A stretch of DNA of 64,000 bases from Prinia subflava (lineage: Eukaryota > Chordata > Aves > Passeriformes > Cisticolidae): NCBI RefSeq assembly GCF_021018805.1, contig NW_026960608.1:930001-994000 (forward strand), in the 5' to 3' direction. Positions 53,509 to 64,000 of this stretch are shown here, piece after piece. The translations under genes were made by a program, and so were the position numbers. Below the pieces are notes generated by a model. That model saw only the letters and a list, made by a program, of their open reading frames with translations, was not told the DNA's origin and made no database searches. The stretch's first letter is position 1. Every line of letters begins with the position of its first letter.

Positions 53509-55324
53509 TGGGAGACTCCTGGAATGCATGGAGAGGGACTTCTTGAACCAGGTAATAGACAGCCCTACCAGAGGGGATGCAATACTGGATCTGATAGTCA
53601 CAAACACCAGTGAGCTAATTGGAGACATCAAGATTGCAGGTAGCCTGGGCTGCAGTGATCATGCACTGGTGGAGTTTGCAGTCCTGAGGGATATGGGTCA
53701 GGTAAGGAGTAAAGTCAGGACCCCAAACAGCTGGGAAAGCAAACTTCCAACTCTTCAGGGAGATTGTCAGTAGGATCCCCTGGGAGACTGCCCTCAGGGA
53801 CAAGGGAGAGGAGTAGAGCTGGCAGATCTTTAGGGAAGTCTTCCATAGAGTGCAAGAGCCAGTGATCCCCAGGAGCAAGAAATCAGGCAAGGAAGGCAAG
53901 ACTGGCATGGCTGAGTAGGGACTTGTTGGTCAAACGAAAAGGCAAGAAGGAAATGCACAGGCAGTGGAAGCACTGACAGGTATCCTGAGAAGAGTATAGG
54001 AACATAGGCTGGTTGTGTTGGGATGGGGTCAGGAAGGCCAAGGGGGAAGCTGGAGCAGAACTTGACAAGGGATGCAAAGAATAACAAGAAAGCCTTCTAC
54101 AGGTATGTCAGCCAGAAAAGAAAGGTCAAAGGTGTTACCCCCCTGATAAACAGTGCTAGAAAACTGGTAACAACAGATGAGGAGATGGATGAGGTACTCA
54201 ACTATTTTGCCTCAGTCTTCAATGCCTACCTCTCTTCCCACACCTCTCAAGTGACTAGACAACAGAATGGGGACTGGGAGAGCAAAGGCCCTCCCAGTCT
54301 AAGTGAAGATTAGGCTCATGACCACCTGAGGAACCTGAACCTACATAAGTGTATGGGACCCGATGAGATGCATCCCAGAGTCCTGAGGGAATTGGCTGAT
54401 GTAGTTTCCAGGCCACTCTCCATGACATTTGAAAAGTCGTGGCAGTCAGGTGAAGTCCTAGGTGACTGGAAAACATAGTACCCTTCTTAACAAAGGGTAG
54501 AAAGGAGGGCCTTGGGAAATCCCACCCTGTGAGCCTCACCTCTGTGCCTGGGAAGATCATGGAACAGATCCTCCAGGAAGCTCTGCTAAGGCACATGGAG
54601 GACAGGGAGATGATTTGGGACACCCAGCATGGCTTCACCAAGGGCAAGTCCTGCCTGACCAACCCAGTGGTCTTCTCTGATGGAGTGGCTTCATCAGTGG
54701 ACAAGGGAAGGGCAGTAGATGTAATTTTTGGGGCATCTGTAAAGCCTTTGACACGGAGCCCCACAACATCCTTGTCTCTAAATTGGAAAGAGATGGATTC
54801 AATGGGTAGACTCTTAGATGGATAAGAAAGTGGTTGGATGGTCTCATCCAAAAGGTAGTGGTCAATGGCTTAGAGTTCCAATGGATATCAGTGACCAGTG
54901 GTGTCCCTCAGAGGTCCATACTGGGACCAGTGGAATTTAATATCTTCAACAATGACATAGTGGGATAGAGTGCATGCTCAGCAAGTTTGCAGACAACACC
55001 AAGCTCAGTGATGCAGGTGACACACCTGAAGGATGAGGCCATCCAGAGGGACCTGGACAAGCTTGAGAAGTGGGCCCATGGGAATCTCATGAGGTTTAAC
55101 AAGACCAAGTGCAGGTGCTGCACCTGGGTTAAGGCAATCCCCGAGATCAATCCAGGCTGGGGATGAGCAGATGAAGAGCAGCCCTGCTGAGAAGGACCTT
55201 GAGGATGCTGGGGGGTGAGAGGCTGGACATAAGCTAGCTATGTGCACTGGCACCCAGAAAGCCAGTTGTGTGCTGGGCTGCATCCAAAGCAGCATGGGCA
55301 GCATGGGGGAGGGGGGAGGAGGGT

Positions 55325-55789
55325 GATGTCTTGGGAAGGCTGACCTGGAACAGAGACTAGACAGAGCTAAGAGAATAAAGTAGGTATTTATTAAAAGGCC
55401 TTAAAGAATACACCTTGGGCAGTACAAGAGTCTTGCCAGGGCTGCACCCCAGATGGACCCAAAATGGTCACAAAATGGACGACTGGTTCACAAGGTTTCA
55501 CACTTTTATAAGTTCTGGTCCATTTGCATATTGGGGTTTAATTGTCCAATCACAGCTTCAGATTATGAAGTCCTATCCTTCTTGTTTTCTCTCTTCAGTC
55601 CACCATTGTATATGCTTTTGGGCCTGAAAACTTGTAACAGTTGTCCTTGGTCTCCATCTGGAAAAGGATTTGTTTTGTCTACCTACCCTGTGAAGAGAGC
55701 TTACTAACCCTTAATATGAGGCTCAGAACTACACCCCTAGGCAGCACAGGATCTGAAAAACATGAAAGCTAAAACTTAAGGCATCATGG
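55325..55789 (-). repeat. LTR, family G, minus orientation, inside the same CR1
   Basis: Reverse-complement match to 53051-53508 over its full length, with AATAAA reversed near 55391. The pair flanks 1.8 kb of CR1 as an inverted repeat. Confidence 0.8.
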
Positions 55790-56310
55790 GAATCTGGCCC
55801 TCTGCCCTGCTTAGGTGAGACCCCCCCTGCAGTGCTGTGTTCAACTCTGGGTCTCCATCACAGGAAGGACATCGACCTGTTGGAGCAAATCCAAAGGAAG
55901 CTACTAAGTTGATCAGAGGGATGGAGCACCTCTTCTACAAATAAAGGCTGAGAGAATCGGGATTGTTCAGCATGGAGAAGAGAAGCCTTCAGGGTGACCT
56001 AATTGTGGCCTTCCAGTACCTGAATGGAGCCCACAGGAAAGCTGGAGAGGGACTATTTATGACAGAATGTAGTGACAGGACTAGGGGGAATGGCTTCAAA
56101 CTGAAAGAGAGAAGGTTTAGATTAGATAGTAGGAAAAAATTCTTCCCTGTGAGGGTGGTGAGGCACTGGAACAGGCTGCCCAGAGAAGCTGTGGCTGCCT
56201 CATCCCTGAAAGTGTCCAAGGCCAGATTGGACAGGGCTTGGAGCAACCTGGTCTAGTGGAAGGTGCCCCTGCCAACCTAGGCCATTTTATGATTCTATGA
56301 AAGTTTGATA

Positions 56311-58212
56311 AAATATTGTGGCAGGAGTATCAGTAATATATTTCCTGCTTTTTATATCCAAGCAGCTCAGCAACTGTATGTAAGAAACTTTCCAGGAAAT
56401 GATAGGAAGTAATAAAAATTACTTTTGACATGTGCAGAAACAATTAATTGTAAAATAATGGTAGGAGAAAAAAAGTTTTGCTGAGCAAATGAAATAAGGA
56501 AGTCTAATAACAAGGAGGTATGTGTCCCTTTCTTCCCCATCAACAAAAATTCTCATAGGGTAGGAGAGTGATTTTTTTTGTATTCTCTTCAAAGAAATAT
56601 CAGTGAATTTGATCACCTACTTAAATTGCATATATTTAATCTGTTACAGGGTTTACAGTTTTTTAGAGTATGAAACTATGCAGAGCATTTACCAAAACCA
56701 GGATCCCCAAATATAACAAATACAACACCTACAAAATTACTACCTGACAACAAACCAGGACTTCTTACTACTCTATCAGGTATGTCCACAAATGCAAAAA
56801 AGCACAAAAACTCCAAGTAATCCACAAACATCTCTTCCTGCTCTTCATCCTTTCTCTTCTCCCAGCGCTTTGATCAAGTGAAATACCCTGTGAAAGAGTT
56901 TTGGATATTGTTTTTTTCAAAGATTAACTGTGTTTTCACATATCAAAATCTTTTAGTGACATATAAAAAACCTTCAAAACTAAAAAGCAAAAGAGCTTTA
57001 AGTTTTTGGGAAGCAGTCTACAAGCAATATTTATCACTTCACAGTAACAGTTCGAAAAGATTCTTTATCATTGGCATCACAATGAAAGACAAAATACAAA
57101 GTAATGTTGCATTTATCATAATACTGACCCAACAAACCAGATCAGGAATGGCAAGAATAATTAACAAAAACATTTCCTCTCATTTACTATTAAAAAACCC
57201 CACAACAAGCTCAGCTTAAATGGTCTTCTACAAAGAAATGCGAGTAAGACCACTGTGTTACAGAAACACATTTAAAGACACTGTAATCTGTCAAGTTATT
57301 TGACTTATTTCCTCAGGAGTTTTAAATTGTGTGAAGTACCCAGGAGATGGTGTTTTATGACAGAGGACTTCTGAGGTTAAATTGCAGGTATTGTAGAGGT
57401 GCAGAAAAATTCTAAAATATAAGGAAAACAAAATAAAAATGCCCACAGATTTTCAAAATTTCAAAATTCATTTATTTCTCATTCAAAGAGGAATAGAAAG
57501 TTTTTATAAAAATTTGCTTCGAGTCAGATGTCTAAATATACTTTATTTGATTACGAGTGCTAAATAATTCCTAATGCTACTCAACATGCCACTGCAGAAT
57601 ACTGCACGGTATTGTTTAAAATATCTGCTCATATTCAAGTTTTAATGTAATTACTATTGTTACAATGATAATTTTCTTCTGAAGAAAAAAGGGTTTAAAA
57701 AAACAGCCACATGCCAATATTACAGTTTTTGCTCTTTTTCACACTGATTTGGTGCATAAATATTTCATTAGCTACAGATAAACATCAAAAGACAAAAAAT
57801 GGTGCAGTTTTTTTTAGTTTGGAAAGCTTAATTGTATCTAAATGCCAAAAAAGAATTGTGAAACAATGGAGAGGCCAAACACACAGAGCACATCGGACAG
57901 TGCCTTAGAGTTCATTTAATAAAAATTCTGTACAAGAAAAATCTTGCAATCTATGCAAAAGTGTTCCAAAATCTACTATCAAAACTTTGTTTTCAAATTT
58001 CCTTATTTCTAAATTGTTACTGTAAATGGATCACACTTTTGGAATCATACACTAAAAACTTTTCACCAAGAAGTGTCACAGAGCATTTCTATATTCTATT
58101 TTTCTTTTAAAGACAGCAGTGGTTTCAGTCATCACAAAAACTCATAGGTTTTTGTTCTACTGCAGGGGGAAAAGGACATGCACATACTTTCATTTTCAAG
58201 TATAACTCAGAA
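56311..58212. other. RICTOR intron, unassigned
   Basis: AT-rich; no gene or repeat recognised. Confidence 0.4.
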
Positions 58213-58318
58213 TTCTTAGTCTTTTCTCTTTCATGATGTCAAAAGATGCTGCCATATTCATTAGTGTTGGTAAGCAGTGCAGATGATGGCTGTGAGAATG
58301 CAGAAAGATTGTGTTTGC
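58213..58318 (-). pseudogene. RICTOR: RICTOR exon (ANTIFLHSHSHHLHCLPTLM…), donor lost
   Basis: Minus strand: acceptor TTATTTCTTAG, then ANTIFLHSHSHHLHCLPTLM and NMAASFDIMKEKRLR. This His-rich segment is characteristic of RICTOR. After CTAAG comes AATTCT rather than a GT donor, so the 5' splice site appears lost and the frame runs to a stop shortly after. It is the most 5' exon seen. Confidence 0.9.
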
Positions 58319-59605
58319 CTAAGAAATAACAGAAGACCAGTTAGAATAACTTATTACAACATTTTCAGCCATCTCTTTAGGATCAACATTTGACGAATCT
58401 ATCACTTTTCACAGGACTCACAAATGCATGGTAGCAAAACTACCTTTGGCATAACATCAGTGTTGCAAAAATTACACATACCATGGTGAATATCTGATCT
58501 AATTAATCCATCTGAAATAGAATTGAAAAAAACTTAAGATAGTATTACAACTCAGTCTTCTTTCAAGGCCTTCTCATTTTTATTTTTTGCATTGATAGGT
58601 TTTAAAGCTGTAAAATGCAAAAGCACATAAAGCATCAGATATTCTTATGTCACATGTATAAAAGTACTAAAAACCTTAAAATAAGAAACACTAAGCTAAT
58701 GATGTTAGTTCAGTACTTTGAGCTACCAATGATTTTGTTAAAAAAATTATCTGATAAATAAACACAACTCCATAAGTTATGGGACATTTAATTGTTTTTA
58801 TTTTGGGAAACATTTGGGCTTTGGGAAACAATTTGAGTAGTTGTGCAAATACTTTTGAAAACTAAAGAATAATGAAGATAAAGAAATTACTTCAATTCTG
58901 TAAAATTGAATAAGAGCACAAATATTTGTTCAATATTTTGATAAACAGTCATCTCAGACTAGTGAATCATCTCTTTACAAAACTAAAATATGTCTATGCT
59001 TGGCAGCATACTCAAACTTTAGTGTATCTAATCACTTCCATTCAAATATATTCCAGAAGCCACGAAAAATAGACGTTAATGCACAATAGTTTATTTAAAC
59101 TGTACAGTTGACTGAACACTCAAAAAATCCCACCAGTTTATTAAAGAACAAATAAAATCACTGAAGACACTAAAGAACAGAATTGTTGTGGTTGTGAACC
59201 ATGCAGCTGAGCTGAGCTGTTTTAAGTGAATGTAGTGATAAGCAATCCTATACCTCAAGATTGTGGTCTTGTTTTTTTGAGCATCAAGGACAGGCCAATC
59301 TTGCACCACTCATATGAGTCTATAGTCTGAAGGTGTAGACAATATCTCATAAATCATATTCACTTTTTTGTAAGAAAAAGTTGTATTTCACAATATTACG
59401 GTCTCTTATAAAGTAGTTCATTTGGGGAAAAAATGATTTTAAAACAATCAAACCACAAGAAAACTGATTAAAAAGTTTTCTGCTGCATATGCTTCTTGTC
59501 ATCAAGAAAGGCCATGAAAATGTAGAACTGTTTTGCAAGAAAGGTAAATCCTATCATTTCATGTGCCTAACAGTTTCTCAGCAGGCTGCAAGGTAGTACT
59601 GCAGT
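58319..59605. other. RICTOR intron, unassigned
   Basis: No further upstream RICTOR exon was recognised here or to the window end. Confidence 0.4.
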
Positions 59606-60192
59606 GTATATTGTTGGGAAGGATGAAGTAGAAAGACCTTGCAAATATGGTGGTTTAGATTCTGGGAGTCTGAGTTCAGCAAGCGAGATAGAAATGAAAG
59701 CATGCTTTGAGATTTAGGGTGTAGAGTACAGGGCCATCAGCTTGTGAACAACGATGTGCTAAGCTGAGGGCCAGCTCCCTTGATTAAACAATACCCTTCT
59801 GCTTGCCTTAGGTAATGGGACATTTCTATTGGCTGTATGTAAATGTTGTTATCTTGTATTAGATTGGTTGATCCAGCACAGACTATTCAACCTGGAAAGA
59901 TATTTAATGTATGGTATTCAGAACCTCCCTCTCATCCCGTCCTCTCTTTTGCCTTCCTCTCTTTCCTCTTATCCCCTCTTTTCCCCTGCCCTTTCCCCCT
60001 CTCTTTTCCCTCTTCTCTTTCCCCCCTCTTTCCCCCTCGGTTCCTCTGTTCCTGCTCTCCTGGCCTGCTCTAGCTGTGCCCAGCAGCTACAAGCAAGGCC
60101 CTCACAATAAACCACGTGCTACCCCTGCTACTTTGCTTATAGAGATACTTTGTCGCTGACTCTACCGTCTCGGAGATACTCCTTCAGTATAT
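59606..60192 (+). repeat. solo LTR, family D (copy 2), duplication gtatat
   Basis: Spans 59612-60186 (575 bp, TGTTGGGAAGG … ACTCCTTCA), flanked by gtatat (59606-59611, 60187-60192). It contains a long C/T tract (59935-60050) and AATAAA near 60106. Same family as the LTR split by the class II provirus. Confidence 0.92.
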
Positions 60193-60236
60193 GAAAGTAG
60201 TATCATCTCTATACCAAAATAATTGAAGTTCTGCTC

Positions 60237-61030
60237 TTGAAGCAGATTGGTTTTGGTTGGTTGACTTTGGCATGGAGTAAGCTAAAGCAACCTGAGCAAG
60301 ACAAACACAGTAGTGCCATGATGGATGGTTACAAGTTTTCCAGGAAGACTATGCAGGGCAGGGAAGGAAGGGGAGGAGGAGCTGTCATTGTGTCAGGGAG
60401 GGATTGGATTGTATGGTTCTTACAGTTGGTGATGAAATGGTTGAAAACAAATAAAGTGTATGTTGTTGTGGGAGTGTATTATAAACCACCCAGCCAGGAC
60501 AGTGACACTGATGAATTATTCTACAAGGAATCCAGGAATATCTCAAGATCAGCTGTGCTTATTGTTACGGGTAACTTTAACTTGTCAGACATCAACTGGG
60601 AATATCATACAGTGGACACCTTGCTTCCAAACAGAAAGGAACTCATGAGCAAAGTGGTGATTGGTCACTGTCTTGGTCACAGTGACCACAAAGTAGTTGA
60701 GTTTCAAATCATTAGCAATAGAAGAAAAACTGCCAGCAAAGCTTCAACCCTATAGATGGGGAAAGCAGACTTTGTGCTGTTAGAAAGGTCCCCTGGGAAT
60801 CTGCTTCTGAAGGTATTGGGGTCCATGAATGCTGGTCACTTTTTAAGAGCCACCTCTTAAAAGCACAGGAGCAGGCAGTTCCAAAGTGTTGGAAGTCAAA
60901 CAAGCAGGGCAGAAGGCTAGCTTGGCTGAGCAGGAATCTTCTATAACTCAGGCAGGAAAGGGAGATGTGAAGGCACTAGAAGCAAGGACAGGTGGCAAAC
61001 GACAACTACAGAAGTACTGTTCGCCACTGT
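60237..61030 (+). mobile_element. CR1 fragment, endonuclease domain
   Basis: The 172-codon frame (60237-60755) reads VVVGVYYKPPSQDSD and GHCLGHSDHKVVEFQI, the CR1 endonuclease with its catalytic SDH. Truncated at both ends and frameshifted after 60755. Confidence 0.85.
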
Positions 61031-62242
61031 TCACCGGGTTGATTTTTGCCTTTTTCTTTTATATATTCTCTGTATTCTTTACACATATATTTTAGCTCTG
61101 TAGTCCATTACTGTAGCTCAGCTTCAGTATTTTCTTAGGCAGAAAGACAAAACATTCCAAAACCGCTATCCTGTCTTGGTTCTCCTTGGAAATCAAAGTT
61201 GAGCCCAGCTCTTTAAGACATAATTTTTATAAGCAAAGTTCAATCCTCATCTGAGGGGGAATATCTATAAGGTACAAGAACTGGGGGTGACTTCACTGAG
61301 TGTGCTTCTAATTGGGGACTCATGTCAGATATGCTAATTTGCATAATCTATAAAACTTGTATAAGTGTTATGCGGGGTGTGCATCTTTGGCATTTTCCAC
61401 CAGATGAATTGTGCACCTAAGGATCCTTATATAAAGGTATCTGTCGCTGTTTGCCACGCTGAAATGACCACACGGATGCTTGGAACTTTAGAGAGAGAGA
61501 GCAGGGCAGAGAAAATCTGCCCTTTGTTTATTACATCCTCTTATATACTTTAAGAAAGGTGACCGTGGATTGGAGAGTGGAATCCCCACCTCTCAACCAC
61601 ATTGGTCAAAAGGACTGAGACAACCTCTCTTCTCTTTGGAGAAGAATGTGAAAACAATGGTAATATTTACAAAACACAATCTCCTGTTTACATGAAAGAG
61701 CATGAGAAAGTGAGAACTTCTACTGTAATATGAACACTCAGAAAACTAGGAAATCTCATGGTGACAGGTAACCCCTTTTTATCACCCTGTTTATGGCTCA
61801 TAATTCTAGGACCAGAGAAAAAGTCATCAGTTTCTGGCAAATACTGCCGGGACTGAAGGGACTTCTCGACACAGTTTCTCAGATCAGGATCCACCCCGCC
61901 CCATCCCCCACTCTGCCAGCATTTTACAATGAGGGCTTTGAGGTGGTCTGAGAACTGCAAAATTGCAGAAGTTCCAAAAAGATCTGGCATGGAAGGAAGG
62001 TATGATAAAAAGATGATATTTTATTGCTAGCATTTGTGGGTTCTTTATCTAGATATCTCTAGTGGTTCTGGTGGGGTGGGAATTGGCCAAGGGAGCCCAT
62101 AGCAGGGTAGGAACTGTTAGTCATTTGTTCGATTTCCATTCCCATACGGGGGCTGGGGGGGAGGAGGATGCTTTACTGTTAACACTGCCTGAAGGCTTCA
62201 GCTGTGTAGCATAGCCTGTGACCTAGAGGGTAGGTGCTGGTG
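61031..62242. other. unassigned, with LTR-like fragment
   Basis: About 61090-61520 has LTR-like character (TATA-like blocks near 61349 and 61429) without defined ends. No gene seen. Confidence 0.3.
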
Positions 62243-62936
62243 GTTAATGTTATAAATGCCAATACAATATTCCAATTAAAATAATAATTTGGTTTATTAA
62301 CAAAAGATCGAATTACAGAATTTCGGTAAACCTACCAACAGCAGAGATACTTGACAATTTTTACCCGGGAAAATGCCAAGGGTGAACCCTGAGACACAGA
62401 ACCTGGCCGTCTGCTGTCTCCCCCTAGGTTCACAAATTTGCCCGGTTCGGGGCTTGGTTTTTATACACTTTATTCTGCCCTTGGCAGTATTTCCTCATTT
62501 TCTCCCTTTGTGTCCAAGCTAGCTATTCAAATTCATGGGTGTCTCCGGCTCAGCTGAAAAGAGTCCCCTGTCTCCAGTAAGGTGTTAATTTCTGGTTTCA
62601 GCAGATTTCCTGGCTGATTAATGGTCCGAGATATGGATGATGATGCTTGATGCTCGGTGAGGGTGTTGGCTGGTGGTGTTGATGGCCCTGCCGCCTTATC
62701 TTGATGGGTCTCCTCCCGGTGATTGAGGAGACTGCCGGTTTTCCTGTAAACCTTTTGTCTATTTCTGAATGTGAGCTTCTGGGGTGGTGCCTGCCTTTTC
62801 ATAATTTGGTTTAACAAAATGTTACAAGGTATCCTGAAACTTATACTTTCATACAACACACATATATATACAGTTTTATCGATATATCACTTAACTATAA
62901 GAACATGAATTAAAATTCTACATTTTTCACAGTTAA
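62243..62936 (-). repeat. solo LTR, family A (copy 3), duplication gttaa
   Basis: Spans 62248-62931 (684 bp), flanked by gttaa on both sides. It is diverged from copies 1 and 2 and about 60 bp shorter. Confidence 0.88.
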
Positions 62937-63046
62937 CAAGTTGGGGGACAGTGGTTTGAATCCTAGAGCAGGAGGCTTTTGCGAGCACACTATTTCACTT
63001 TCTTTATAGTCTATTGCTTGCAATTCTGCGTGCTGGAGATATAGTG

Positions 63047-63445
63047 TGTTGGCTGACAACAGGCCTCACAGACTGGACTCTGACTTGATCAACCGTATCT
63101 GTAAGAACTTGCCAAGCTTTCATGAGAATGGAATCTTGTAAAGCTGGAAATCTGCTTATTCTCATGGGAAGGAATTCTAAGACCGTGACAGTTACTTTGC
63201 ACCTGTGAAAACTATCCTGGATTGTTGGAAGAGAAATGTAAACATTTCTAAAGAAAGAAACAGTAGCAAGCATGTAACACCACTAACGAACTAACCAATC
63301 AAATGGGGGTAACAACTAGTTACCAGAGTTAGGCACGTTGCTTTTAGAAAACTATATAAAATCAGGCTGTGAATAACAAAGGTACCTTTCTTTGCTGCTT
63401 GAAAAAGAGTGTCTTGTCCATTTCTAATGTGAGGTTACAGCGACA
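63047..63445 (+). repeat. 5' LTR of a further provirus
   Basis: TGTTGGCTGAC … CAGCGACA, about 400 bp, with TATATAAAA near 63352. It is recognised mainly because a primer site and a gag start follow it. The 89-codon antisense frame across it (63004-63273) is not convincing as a gene. Confidence 0.6.
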
Positions 63446-63447
63446 TC

Positions 63448-63466
63448 TGGTGATGACTGACATGAT
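63448..63466 (+). promoter_or_regulatory. primer-binding site, diverged Trp-like
   Basis: TGGTGATGACTGACATGAT lies two bases after the LTR end. It resembles the tRNA-Trp primer site of alpharetroviruses, with mismatches and one extra base. Confidence 0.5.
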
Positions 63467-63738
63467 CAACACGAGACAGACCAAGCTGGCTTTTTATGGG
63501 ACACACAGCAGTGAAGACAGACTCCCAGGACCGCGTGCACCCAGTGAGCAAGCAGTTTCAAACCACACACAAACGTGAAGCAGAAAGGCACATGCTTGAA
63601 TGGCACATGGGCAGAAGAGCACATGCCATGAAAGATACGCAAAAAGGAAAGACACACCTGGAGGCCGCACACAAAGAAAGGCACGGTTGTGGGAAGAAAG
63701 TCTGAACTATAATTTTAAAGAGGTGAGACACGAGGAGA

Positions 63739-64000
63739 AATGGGAACACCGATCTCCACTGAAGAGAAGGCTACAGTAAACATGTGGATCAGTATGCTGG
63801 GAAAAAGAGGGAAAAAAATTTATAAGTATATGCTAAAAACTTTGTTATTATGGTGTAAAAATTGAGGGCTGGCCCCCGATTCGACAGACGAGTGTAATAT
63901 AGCTAACTGGGAGTGGGCGGGAAAGTTGATTATTGAGTCTGCGTTCCGGAGTGATGAAATGGCAAAAAATATCATAAGTACATGGAGATTGGTCTTGGAC
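63739..64000 (+). pseudogene. gag: gag start (matrix domain) of a provirus, cut by window end
   Basis: ATG at 63739 begins MGTPISTEEKATVNMWISML, a myristoylatable matrix start. A TGA interrupts it near 63861 and the same frame continues (NWEWAGKLIIESAF…STWRLVLD) to the window edge. The W-x-x-x-G-x-x-I pattern is that of class II matrix proteins. The rest lies outside the window. Confidence 0.7.

Larger units (their letters stand above)
52630..56310 (+). mobile_element. CR1 LINE, long but dead, split by two inverted LTRs
   Basis: Starts in the endonuclease domain (about 52640-53050: TRDLMG-like start, …VVGVYYRLPNQG…). It continues through the end of endonuclease (53530-53770, SLGCSDHALVEF) and reverse transcriptase (54020-55100) to the CR1 3' end (…gattctat at 56298). 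Frames shift often. LTRs occupy 53051-53508 and 55325-55789. Confidence 0.9.

Noticed and set aside
63004..63273. 89-codon minus-strand frame
   Set aside because: It overlaps the proposed 5' LTR in antisense and has no recognised homology; probably chance.

Overview
The window looks like bird DNA, probably from a passerine and probably from the female-specific W chromosome. CR1 LINE fragments with the usual 3' end (…gattctat) and many avian-type LTRs support the bird assignment. Threaded through the window on the minus strand are eight decayed exons that I recognise as RICTOR, the mTORC2 scaffold gene. Several carry frameshifts, an in-frame stop or damaged splice sites. RICTOR is Z-linked in birds from general knowledge, so a broken, repeat-filled copy suggests a degenerate W gametolog; this is inference. 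The collinear exons, in transcription order (high to low coordinate), lie at 58213-58318, 52241-52399, 51735-51831, 49191-49237, 41427-41562, 38441-38561, 7610-7770 and 7088-7164. No other host gene is secure.

Most of the rest is retroelement sequence. Its centrepiece, inside one RICTOR intron, is a four-level nest. (1) A class III (ERVL-like) provirus on the plus strand spans 14445-34314. (2) Its 5' LTR was hit by a minus-strand solo LTR (14937-15473 plus base 28085, target duplication atctca). (3) A complete class II provirus (minus strand, 15474-28078, identical-looking 399-bp LTRs, target duplication cccaac, tRNA-Lys3-type primer site) then inserted one base from the end of that solo LTR. 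(4) The beginning of its env gene was hit by a 4.5-kb LTR element (minus strand, 17075-21555, 425-bp LTRs, target duplication catttc). That innermost element carries only a Gag-like gene and a small downstream ORF and has no polymerase, so it looks non-autonomous. The class II provirus has an intact 900-residue RT/RNase H/integrase, a Gag-dUTPase-protease fusion in one frame, and an alpharetrovirus-style transmembrane Env. Its gag and env are broken by single stops and a frame change.

The outer class III provirus has a long open gag, but its pol is full of Trp-to-stop changes. A second partial copy of the same pol on the minus strand (44690-48850, interrupted by a 1377-bp solo LTR) allows a direct comparison, and the differences are dominated by G-to-A on the coding strand of the first copy, mostly in GG. 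This is the signature of APOBEC-type DNA editing.

Region by region: 1-1850 is unassigned and 3'UTR-like. 1980-3806 is a truncated provirus 3' end with a Cys-rich ORF, polypurine tract and LTR. 4000-6110 is a CR1 fragment with a solo LTR. 6110-14444 holds two RICTOR exons, four LTR families and intron. 14445-34314 is the nest. 34315-43400 is intron with two exons and solo LTRs. 43401-48850 is the second class III provirus. 48850-52630 holds three exons and a nested LTR pair. 52630-56310 is a long CR1 split by two inverted LTRs. 56310-62247 is intron with one exon, a solo LTR and another CR1. 62248-64000 has a solo LTR and then the 5' end of one more provirus (LTR, primer site, gag start) running off the window.
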